From Fermentibacter sp964564435 (GTDB taxonomy: Bacteria; Fermentibacterota; Fermentibacteria; Fermentibacterales; Fermentibacteraceae), in the NCBI GenBank assembly GCA_964564435.1, contig CAZMAT010000032.1, positions 1 to 8,483 on the forward strand: a stretch of 8,483 bases of DNA, read 5' to 3'. Every line of letters begins with the position of its first letter. Positions within the stretch are counted from its first letter, which is position 1. The notes beneath the pieces were generated by a model. That model ran no database searches, was not told the DNA's origin, and saw nothing but the letters and a program-made list of their open reading frames with translations. A program made the position numbers and the translations under genes. This document shows positions 1 through 5,259 of the stretch, one piece after another.

Positions 1-5
1 ATCTG

Positions 6-269
6 TCACACCCAAACCGGCGAAACCGTCACGCTAGAAAACGGCGTTGACACATCATCCACCTTCATCTCCGGGATGCCGAACAGGTCCTCAACCCGGC
101 ATCCGAATACGCTTCTCAGTTTGAGTGCCAGCTCGAGCGAGGGCACATACCTGCCGGCCTCGATCGAGTTGATGGTCTGGCGCGACACTTTCACGCATCC
201 CGCCAGTCGATCCTGCGTCAGCCCGGCCTTCTCGCGGAACTCCCTCAACCTGTTCATGGAGAGCCCCAT
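6..269 (-). CDS. Small XRE-family helix-turn-helix regulator
   Basis: An 87-residue DNA-binding protein made almost entirely of one Cro/C1-type HTH domain. The stretch LREFREKAGLTQDRLA is helices 1-2, VSRQTINSIEAGRYVPSLE is the turn and recognition helix, and LALKLRSVFGCRVEDLF is the closing part. This matches the short YozG-like XRE regulators, which often act as local or auto-repressors. I chose the ATG at 269 because GGAGGTG lies a few bases upstream of it. The in-frame ATG at 299 falls inside the predicted -10 box, so it would lie upstream of the transcript. A further ATG at 257 is possible. In related loci such a regulator often precedes a small membrane-protein gene; what follows it here is outside the window. 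Family assignment is sure; target and signal are unknown. Autoregulation is inferred from the palindromes at its promoter. Confidence 0.9.
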   Translation of the reverse strand: MGLSMNRLREFREKAGLTQDRLAGCVKVSRQTINSIEAGRYVPSLELALKLRSVFGCRVEDLFGIPEMKVDDVSTPFSSVTVSPVWV

Positions 270-290
270 GCGCCACCTCCCCCAAGGTAT

Positions 291-322
291 GTAAAGCATA
301 CTTTACGACAAGCTGACTTGTC
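291..322. promoter_or_regulatory. Tandem operator-like palindromes over the regulator promoter
   Basis: Two perfect 6-4-6 inverted repeats abut with no gap: GTAAAG-CATA-CTTTAC at 291-306 and GACAAG-CTGA-CTTGTC at 307-322. Their arms share the pattern G-(T/A)-(A/C)-AAG, so they read as two versions of one site with centres 16 bp apart. A further overlapping inverted repeat, GTATG-TAAAG-CATAC, lies at 287-301. The first palindrome covers the -10 box and the second covers most of the -35 box. The likely ligand is the adjacent XRE protein (inference). Confidence 0.7.
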
Positions 323-324
323 AA
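295..324 (-). promoter_or_regulatory. Sigma70-type promoter of the XRE regulator
   Basis: On the minus strand a perfect -35 box TTGACA (324 to 319) is followed, after an 18-bp spacer, by the -10-like TATGCT (300 to 295). The expected transcription start is near 288, about 20 bases before the ATG at 269. The spacer and both boxes overlap the palindromes at 291-322, so a bound regulator would block RNA polymerase. The boxes are seen; use in vivo is inferred. Confidence 0.65.
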
Positions 325-335
325 CAGGTGGTGCG

Positions 336-743
336 ATGCCCGCCTCCATTCGTTGCGGGAACTGCCGCGACATGTACGGCAACCGGGATGCGAACCTCGG
401 GCATGCCGGTCTGTTTCCGGCAGGAGATGGGGTGCTCGCTGTGTTCGTCAAAGAGGTCATCCGCGTGCATACAGACACCCCTGCCGGGACGTCCGGGCTA
501 TATCCTCTGGAAGTTCGCGGGGGGCGGCGGGTGCGCGTCGTTCGAGGGGAGGTGCCCGAATCGCGCCGGCCTTTACCGTGCCGCTTCGGGATCGTTGTCG
601 TCAGGATGCACAGGGTTGCGGTTTCCTTCACGGAGAGTTTCTTCGAAACAGAGGAATGCTTCGACGGATCGTTCCGCGAACCGTGCTTTCGCTCAGGGCT
701 GGTCACTCAGAGCGGGGCGCATCGGGTCGGCATGAATCGGTAA
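336..743 (+). CDS. Possible small hypothetical protein
   Basis: A 135-residue open frame that I do not recognise. In favour: the ATG at 336 follows AGGTGG (326-331) at a 4-base spacing; hand-counted third-position GC is about 72% against about 51% at second positions, as in a real gene of this genome; the composition is protein-like, unlike the Arg/Pro-rich readings of the two overlapping frames; and its TAA sits 9 bases from the stop of the convergent gene at 753. Visible features are a CGNC pair near the N-terminus, a valine-rich beta-like segment (IVVVRMHRVAVSF) and an acidic patch FFETEE. There is no signal peptide or membrane segment. Against: no known domain, and two other frames are also open here. 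It would be divergent from the XRE gene and could be controlled by the same operators. Confidence 0.4.
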   Translation: MPASIRCGNCRDMYGNRDANLGHAGLFPAGDGVLAVFVKEVIRVHTDTPAGTSGLYPLEVRGGRRVRVVRGEVPESRRPLPCRFGIVVVRMHRVAVSFTESFFETEECFDGSFREPCFRSGLVTQSGAHRVGMNR

Positions 744-752
744 ACGGCAGGG

Positions 753-1225
753 CTAGAACATGTACATCAGCGCGCCTGTCAGGCCGATGAAGCCGTCTCC
801 CTCCAGGCCGGTTCCGCTGGGACCGATGCCGACGCTCATGTCCAGGGTGGTGGAGAGGCGCCAGAACCGGACGGCCAGCCCGAGGCCGGGCCAGAGAAAG
901 ACGAACTTCCGGCTCCCGCCGGTGGGATGCTCGTAGGTGCTGTCGCCTCCGGTCAGGCACAGGCCGAGGGAGGGGCGGAGCCGCAATGCGGCGTCGCTCC
1001 TGTCCAGCATCACGCGGGCGCTGATCCAATTTAGGCCGTCGTCGAGACCCAACATGGCATCCAGGCAGAACCATCTCGAAACGAGTGCTCGAAGGCGATC
1101 CCGCAGTCGGTCGTGGAGTGCAGCTCGACTGCTGGGCCGATGGCATTCCCCGGATACCCAGCCGTGGTGCCCGTGTCCGCGGGGAGTACCGCAAGGAGAG
1201 TCAGGGCTGATAAAGCTGATCTCAT
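753..1225 (-). pseudogene. Frameshifted exported beta-barrel-like protein
   Basis: Two minus-strand frames read as one gene only if joined. The first, from the ATG at 1225, gives a signal-peptide-like start (MRSALSALTLLAVLPADTG) and continues plausibly to about GIAFEHSF (codon 49, near 1080), then stops at 1031. The second frame becomes protein-like from about LGLDDGLNWISARVML and runs to the TAG at 753. It shows alternating hydrophobic beta strands and ends in MYMF, a terminal aromatic residue typical of outer-membrane barrels. Upstream of the join the second frame reads as Arg/His/Pro-rich noise. Joining them needs a -1 shift between about 1085 and 1040, equivalent to one lost base. I see no convincing slippery heptamer, so mutation or a sequence error is likelier than programmed shifting. 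The intact product would be about 157 residues. An in-frame TGA upstream of 1225 rules out a longer start. Barrel identity is inferred from strand pattern and C-terminus only. Confidence 0.55.
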
Positions 1226-1452
1226 TGATGCATCCCATCAGATCAGAAGGTAGTACCTGAGTAACTCTCGTGTCACTCAAAGATAGCCTATCGGGAGAGC
1301 GCGCACCTCACCCGAGGCCAGTGTCAGGACGCTTCGACAGGTGCTCTGATCGCAGGGTTCAGGGGGTTGCGGCCGATTCACCCAGAGTGGCAGAGATCCC
1401 GGTCATCCAGACGATCTCTTCCTGCTGTGCGGTGATGATCCGGCAGCGGATC

Positions 1453-1480
1453 TGGTGTCAGGCTACTTTTGCGTTAACAC
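1453..1480 (+). repeat. Dispersed repeat, copy A
   Basis: This copy reads TGGTGTCAGGCTACT, then TTT, then GCGTTAACAC. It matches copy B (2462-2489) at 24 of 28 positions and the reverse complement of copy C (2671-2696) at 25 of 26. Similarity to B stops sharply after AACAC, so only the end module is shared. Confidence 0.85.
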
Positions 1481-1591
1481 GCACAACCGCATGCTGGACA
1501 GCAATATGGCGAACCTGCTGAAACGGCTGCTTACGAGATTCCAGGGAGGCTGATACGGCAACCTCCCCTCCCCAGTTCGTCGTTCCGCACT

Positions 1592-1610
1592 CGAGAAAGC
1601 CTGACCCCGA
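1592..1610 (-). repeat. Decayed inverted copy of the dispersed repeat (D)
   Basis: The minus strand reads TCGGGGTCAGGCTTTCTCG. It matches copy B's GGGGTCAGACTACTCTCG allowing one substitution, one missing base and one further change; the GCGTTAAC part is not kept. It faces copy A, making an inverted pair about 158 bp apart. It is short and decayed, so confidence is limited. Confidence 0.5.
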
Positions 1611-1767
1611 TCCACCGGATCCAAACCGACCCGGGACGGATACGGATCTCTGGGCTTGGAGGGTCAGCTACGCAGGCGCCAGGACCATCATTTGAGATCG
1701 CCGGATCCTCTGGCGGACGCTGATGGCCAGGATGCACTTGATGCCTGTCCGACCGAGCGATCGAGCC

Positions 1768-2448
1768 TCAGTCTGCCGAGTAGTAGCGGATCGCAGTCCT
1801 GCCGACGGCCTGGGTGGCGAACCAGTCGAAGACGAACCCGATGGGAGCGCCGATCAGCGGTGCGGATCTCTGCGACTTGACCAGTGATTTCCTGCCGACG
1901 CGGGCGGCGACCCGGCGGCCCAGGGCGGCCCACACCTTCACCATGACCTCCTGCGAGATCTCCTTCTGGATGGCCCTTCGGGTCATGGCTCGCGTGACCT
2001 CGATCCCCACGCGCTTGAGGGCCTCCTTGGCCGAGTCGCCGGCAAGCACCATCAGGACGTCGGTCTTGAGTTCCTCCGGATCGGTCTCCCGTCTGAAGGC
2101 ATGCGCTATCGCGAGTATCATGGTGATCTGGATGCGCCAGGATGCGATGACGTCGGCCGGTACGGTGACGGGCATGGTGAGGAAGCCGCCGATGCCGGTG
2201 ACTGCACCGACCAGGCCGTTCTTGAAGGCCTTACGGCGGACGATCATCCGGGCGAGTTCGATGTCGGTTGCCGAGGGGTGCCTGGCCCTGATCCTGTCCA
2301 CATACGGACCGATCTTCGGGTAGGCGGATACCACCATCCTGTCGACGAGCCTCTCGAGCGCGCCGACCTTCCGCGCGATGTCGGACTTCGGCTGCGGGCC
2401 TTCCTGCGCAACCCCGCAACCCGCCGTCATACCCTCGGTCTCCTGCAT
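1768..2448 (-). CDS. EcsC-family protein
   Basis: A 226-residue protein resembling the EcsC family (named after a Bacillus protein next to the EcsAB transporter; biochemical role unknown). Seen: a polar, basic N-terminus (about 1-70); a glycine-rich amphipathic segment KNGLVGAVTGIGGFLTMPVTVP followed by ADVIASWRIQITMILAIAHAF (about 76-118); a basic helical middle; and a closing APLIGAPIGFVFDWFATQAVGRTAIRYYS (196-224), the family's second glycine-rich hydrophobic patch. There is no signal peptide, so it is probably cytoplasmic or peripherally membrane-bound. Start: the ATG at 2448 has only a weak GAG upstream, while the in-frame ATG at 2430 follows AGGAG at 9 bases and may be the true start, giving 220 residues. 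Repeat copy B begins 13 bases upstream of the first ATG, so the native promoter is displaced or lies within the repeat element. It is divergent from the glycan-binding gene. Confidence 0.75.
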   Translation of the reverse strand: MQETEGMTAGCGVAQEGPQPKSDIARKVGALERLVDRMVVSAYPKIGPYVDRIRARHPSATDIELARMIVRRKAFKNGLVGAVTGIGGFLTMPVTVPADVIASWRIQITMILAIAHAFRRETDPEELKTDVLMVLAGDSAKEALKRVGIEVTRAMTRRAIQKEISQEVMVKVWAALGRRVAARVGRKSLVKSQRSAPLIGAPIGFVFDWFATQAVGRTAIRYYSAD

Positions 2449-2461
2449 GCTCGTAATATGA

Positions 2462-2489
2462 TGGGGTCAGACTACTCTCGCGTTAACAC
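2462..2489 (+). repeat. Dispersed repeat, copy B (left end of 235-bp element)
   Basis: This copy reads TGGGGTCAGACTACT, then CTC, then GCGTTAACAC: 24 of 28 identical to copy A. It lies immediately upstream of the EcsC-family start and points inward to copy C. It also aligns without gaps with 5052 onward. Confidence 0.85.
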
Positions 2490-2670
2490 CCGTATCTTAT
2501 AGCGCTCCATGACATTACGAGCTAGTGCATTTTACTGGTTATCCCCGCTAGAAAAGCGACATTTCACGGAAGCTCTCCTGGCCGTCATCCTCAGGTTCGT
2601 CGATACATCGAGATTGCCCGGTTTTCCCCTGCCGTTCTCACGATTCGGCTCATCCCGCGAGGGTCGGTCG

Positions 2671-2696
2671 GTTAACGCATAAGTAGCCTGACACCA
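2671..2696 (-). repeat. Dispersed repeat, copy C (right end of 235-bp element)
   Basis: On the minus strand this reads TGGTGTCAGGCTACT, then TAT, then GCGTTAAC: 25 of 26 identical to copy A, in inverse orientation to A and B. Its outer tip leads straight into the GACACCATCG direct repeats. Confidence 0.85.
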
Positions 2697-2728
2697 TCGA
2701 GACACCATCGATCATCGGGACACCATCG
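2690..2728 (+). repeat. Three direct copies of GACACCATCG
   Basis: GACACCATCG occurs at 2690-2699, 2701-2710 and 2719-2728. The first copy overlaps the outer tip of repeat copy C (TGGTGTC on the other strand), so the array looks like reiteration of the element's end plus flank. It lies about 90 bases upstream of the glycan-binding gene. Binding-site function is possible but not shown. Confidence 0.7.
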
Positions 2729-2752
2729 GTCGGCGGGTGATTGCGGCCATGT

Positions 2753-2773
2753 TGCAGCGACACGGCCGCTGCA
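2753..2773 (+). promoter_or_regulatory. Inverted repeat in the leader of the glycan-binding gene
   Basis: TGCAGCG (2753-2759) and CGCTGCA (2767-2773) form a perfect 7-bp stem with a 7-base loop, about 40 bases before the chosen ATG at 2815. No T-run follows, so it is more likely an operator or leader hairpin than a terminator. Function unknown. Confidence 0.4.
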
Positions 2774-2814
2774 CAATATCAGGCGATATGGCATCAGCCG
2801 ATGGGGGTTGCGGG

Positions 2815-4167
2815 ATGAGGATGGGATTCACAGGAGGGTTCGTCGCTGCTGCTCTGGTCATTGTCTCGGTCGTCTCAGCCAACGGCGGGCCGATAGGAGC
2901 ATCCAGGATCGTGGGGACTGGCGACATCCGTTTCGAGGAGACCGAAGGAGTCGAGCTCAGGTCGGAGGATCTAGCATTCGTTGTGGACGGCGATTACGTC
3001 GATGTCGACGTGGAATACGTCCTCGAGAACACCGGTCCGGCGAGGCGCATCGAGTTCGCCTTCCCGGTCGACTATGTGTCTGACAATCCCGACATCGAAG
3101 GCTTCTTCGACTCTGAAGAGGCGTTTCCGGGCGAACTGGAGAGATTCTCGATCTTCCTCGGCGACGAGGAGCTGATGCCCGGAGTGTTCACCACGGACAC
3201 CTCGGAGGTCTTTCTGGACGAATACGCGTTCGAGCGCAGCACCTGCTGGTTCACCACACCGGTAGACCTTGTCGAGGGCAGCAACACCCTGCGTGTCAGC
3301 TACAGGTATCAGCCATACTTCGTCGATGCTGCGTACAGCAAGAGCTGGCTCCCGTACTGGAGCTCCAGGACGGTCGCCTACAGACTAGATCCGGCTGGTT
3401 ACTGGGGAGACGGAATCGTCGAGAGGTTCGACTGGAGCTTGGACATCTCCTCGGTTCTGACTGCGGGCGACACCTTCTCCGTCCCAGATGGCGGGAGAAT
3501 GATCGAGCCCGGGATCTATGCCTGGTCGGGTTCCGGCGTCGACCTTCGCTCGGCGGAGCCGCTCGAGTTCGAGTACGACGTGCACAACCGGATGGCCAGC
3601 GCGTACACTCTCGAACACAGGATCGGGCCGGACGATATCGAAGAGATACGCACATCTTCCGTTCTCGCATCCCAGGGAGGCATCGACTACGGGCCGGAGA
3701 ACCTCCTCGACCTCGACTTCAGCACGGCATGGTGCCCGGGAGGATCCTCGGGCGGTGAGGGTTCCTGGATCGAGATCGAACTTGAGCCATGCCTGGTCGG
3801 CCAGATCTGGCTGCTCAACGGCTACACGAAGAGCGAGGTGAACCTGGCTGCCAACTCACGGATAAGATCGCTGAGGCTCACCGTGGAGTGCGACGAAGAC
3901 AACCCTCTGGCTACTTATGGTTACGGCGGAAGCGAGAGCGAGGTGGTCGAGCTGGAGGATCCGGGGTGGATCGGAGTGACTGCGGAGAACTTCACAGCTC
4001 CGGCGGTCTGCATCTTCTCCGAGACCGACATGGGTTTTCCGGCGAACCGGATCAGGATCGAGGTGCTGGACACCTATCCCGGTGACGAATACCAGGATCT
4101 GTGCGTGAGCGAGATAGTCATCGCGGGATACGACCAGGAAGCGGTCGAGAGCTGGTATTCGGACTGA
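2815..4167 (+). CDS. Secreted protein with NADase-type glycan-binding domain
   Basis: The chosen start gives 450 residues. A signal peptide is clear: a short basic start, then GGFVAAALVIVSVVSA (7-22). Residues about 30-260 form a beta-rich region that begins with membership-like features of DUF4424: an acidic stretch, then VDVDVEYVLENTGPARRIEFAFPV, the 'neighbouring strands then FPVD' pattern. This assignment is tentative. Residues about 280-440 match the NADase-type glycan-binding, discoidin-like domain: SSVLASQG, NLLDLDFSTAWCPGG, GSWIEIELE, WLLNGYTKS, NSRIRSLRL and finally YPGDEYQDLCVSEIVI. The protein is probably periplasmic or surface-exposed and binds sugar. Start choice: the frame is open from 2737, but only the ATG at 2815 (preceded by GGGGGT) puts the signal peptide at the N-terminus. 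The 3' end overlaps the next gene by 67 bases, so the two are likely translationally coupled. Confidence 0.85.
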   Translation: MRMGFTGGFVAAALVIVSVVSANGGPIGASRIVGTGDIRFEETEGVELRSEDLAFVVDGDYVDVDVEYVLENTGPARRIEFAFPVDYVSDNPDIEGFFDSEEAFPGELERFSIFLGDEELMPGVFTTDTSEVFLDEYAFERSTCWFTTPVDLVEGSNTLRVSYRYQPYFVDAAYSKSWLPYWSSRTVAYRLDPAGYWGDGIVERFDWSLDISSVLTAGDTFSVPDGGRMIEPGIYAWSGSGVDLRSAEPLEFEYDVHNRMASAYTLEHRIGPDDIEEIRTSSVLASQGGIDYGPENLLDLDFSTAWCPGGSSGGEGSWIEIELEPCLVGQIWLLNGYTKSEVNLAANSRIRSLRLTVECDEDNPLATYGYGGSESEVVELEDPGWIGVTAENFTAPAVCIFSETDMGFPANRIRIEVLDTYPGDEYQDLCVSEIVIAGYDQEAVESWYSD

Positions 4168-5093
4168 CGCTCCTGCCGGCCCTCATAGCCGTCATCCTCT
4201 GGGATGGCCCGGCCCTCGAGGCGTTTGTCGAAGAAGCCCCGGTGCCGGGCAGGTGCTGCCTCGCGCTGCTCGGCGACACCATACGGATCGATTCCGGCGA
4301 ACCCTGCGACTGGTTCCTGGCAAGGGCGATCCCGGGAGCATATGACGACACGGGCTCTGGATGGTTTCACGGCGCCGACACTCTCCTCTACGCGACGACA
4401 TTCCTGCAGGGAGGCACCGGGGCCCTGATCTTCGTTCCAGGAGAGGACTCAGGGCTTCCGGAAGTCGGCACCTTCTACATCGCCGCCGCACGCCCGGGCA
4501 TCGCGATGCCCGACACCATCGCGAGCCGGGAGCCGATCCACGAGTTCTGCCCCTTTATCGTTCAGGTGGCTGTGAGATCAGGCGACACATACACCGACTA
4601 CCTCCTGGAGACCATCGGTACGCCGTTCATCATGGCGCCCGGCCGTACCCCGGAAGGATTCCACCAGGCCGACGACAGGATGGGCTTCGACTGCGCCGGG
4701 CTCGCGGTCTACGGCACAAGGAGGATGGGGATGGATGTCGGCTACCTGGGCCCGGTGGGGATCCTGCCCTTCCTCGAGCCTGTGCTGGATGGGCTGTTCG
4801 CTCCACGTGAGGTCGATGGAACCTTGCTCTATCTCGACAACGCTGGTGCCACCGTCCCCATCGGCGATGAAGGCCTCAGACCCGGAGACATCCTCCACTT
4901 CCGCGTCCAGGTGTCGGTTTTCCTTGAAGATGCCGGCATACCCGGCCTTCTCGACCCGCAGGACCTGGTGATCCAGTCGTGGTTCGACGGGCCGATGATC
5001 TGCACCCTCGAGGAGAACGGCTTCTACGGCCTGCCCCTCCGCGTGCTGAGATGGGGTCAGGCCACTCCAGCGCTGTCAGTCGTATCGCCATGA
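4101..5093 (+). CDS. Exported NlpC/P60-like protein with altered catalytic site
   Basis: A 330-residue protein from a GTG start. A hydrophobic export or anchor segment LVFGLTLLPALIAVILW spans 18-34 after a long polar start. Residues 45-150 are beta-rich and unassigned. About 165-320 resemble NlpC/P60 cysteine peptidases, which cleave peptidoglycan peptides: YLLETIGTPF, FDCAGLAVYGTRRMG with the catalytic-type Cys198, and LRPGDILHF (259-267), the strand before the catalytic histidine. Where that His is expected, in DHVxVF-type motifs, this protein has RVQVSVF, i.e. Gln270, so activity is doubtful. The partners FLED and DLVIQSWFDG are kept. Start: GTG 4101 follows AGGA closely; no other ATG, GTG or TTG lies between it and the hydrophobic segment, though CTG 4152 is possible. 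The gene overlaps the previous one by 67 bases. Its last 13 or so codons lie in a repeat copy (from 5051), so the native C-terminus may be lost. Confidence 0.7.
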   Translation: MRERDSHRGIRPGSGRELVFGLTLLPALIAVILWDGPALEAFVEEAPVPGRCCLALLGDTIRIDSGEPCDWFLARAIPGAYDDTGSGWFHGADTLLYATTFLQGGTGALIFVPGEDSGLPEVGTFYIAAARPGIAMPDTIASREPIHEFCPFIVQVAVRSGDTYTDYLLETIGTPFIMAPGRTPEGFHQADDRMGFDCAGLAVYGTRRMGMDVGYLGPVGILPFLEPVLDGLFAPREVDGTLLYLDNAGATVPIGDEGLRPGDILHFRVQVSVFLEDAGIPGLLDPQDLVIQSWFDGPMICTLEENGFYGLPLRVLRWGQATPALSVVSP

Positions 5094-5233
5094 TTTTCAA
5101 ATCGTTACGCGCATGATCGTTTTACTGGTGTTTCGCGCGGATGGAAAGCTTTTCGGAATCGCCGCCTGGATCGGTGCATCGATCATGGAAGCGGGCCGAT
5201 ACGGAGAGGATATCACAGAGACCTGACTGAAGC
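5051..5233 (+). repeat. Diverged copy of the 235-bp element
   Basis: The left end ATGGGGTCAG at 5051 is identical to 2461-2470, and the alignment stays ungapped for about 90 bases: shared blocks CGTATC (5081-5086 and 2491-2496), TTACG (5105-5109 and 2515-2519) and TTTTACTGGT (5120-5129 and 2530-2539). By hand count about 56 of 90 positions agree. The right end is unsure: GTCAGGTC on the minus strand (5227 to 5220) resembles the outer end of copy C. It covers the last 13 or so codons of the NlpC/P60-like gene and nearly all of the spacer before the methyltransferase. Confidence 0.6.
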
Positions 5234-5259
5234 ATCGGAGTTGGCCGGAGGAGTGGACG

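Larger units (their letters stand above)
1226..1767. other. Gene-free stretch with dispersed repeats
   Basis: The 542 bases between the frameshifted gene and the EcsC-family gene hold no convincing coding frame. What can be seen is one well-preserved copy of the dispersed repeat (1453-1480), a decayed inverted copy (1592-1610) and a weaker similarity GGGTCAGCTACGCAGG at 1661-1676. The rest is unassigned. No T-run terminator is visible for the EcsC-family gene. Confidence 0.6.
2462..2696. mobile_element. 235-bp MITE-like or REP-pair element
   Basis: Copies B and C form imperfect terminal inverted repeats of about 26 bp, outer ends TGGGGTCAG and TGGTGTCAG, inner ends GTTAAC, enclosing about 180 bp with no coding frame. 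No transposase gene is present, so any mobility would be non-autonomous. The element fills most of the spacer between the divergent EcsC-family and glycan-binding genes. I see no clear target-site duplication. It could be a MITE, a REP-like pair handled by a Y1 (REP-associated) transposase elsewhere in the genome, or a structured non-coding element; the class is inference. Confidence 0.55.

Noticed and set aside
254..706. 150-residue minus-strand frame opposite the 336-743 ORF
   Set aside because: Thr/Arg/Pro/Ser-rich shadow composition, no ribosome-binding site, and it runs through the XRE promoter and operators.
1270..1521. GTG-initiated 83-residue plus-strand frame
   Set aside because: Low-complexity Arg/Ser/Cys-rich composition, no ribosome-binding site and repeat-derived sequence inside it.
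1350..1553. Open plus-strand frame giving a protein-like string (DDLFLLCGDDPAADLVSGYF and onward to FQGG)
   Set aside because: It has no start codon with a ribosome-binding site, and part of it is encoded by repeat copy A, whose near-identical copies elsewhere are non-coding; I treat it as chance readthrough of a repeat.
1703..1732. Possible hairpin (CTGGC and GGCCAG) as terminator of the EcsC-family gene
   Set aside because: The stem is short with a bulge and a long loop, and no T-run follows on the minus strand.
2737..2814. Upstream extension of the glycan-binding protein to the first in-frame start
   Set aside because: It would put 26 polar residues before a clean signal peptide; the ATG at 2815 fits export better.
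4510..4519. Another GACACCATCG, as in the 2690-2728 repeats
   Set aside because: It lies inside the NlpC/P60-like gene, encodes ordinary residues and has no other repeat sequence beside it, so it looks like coincidence.
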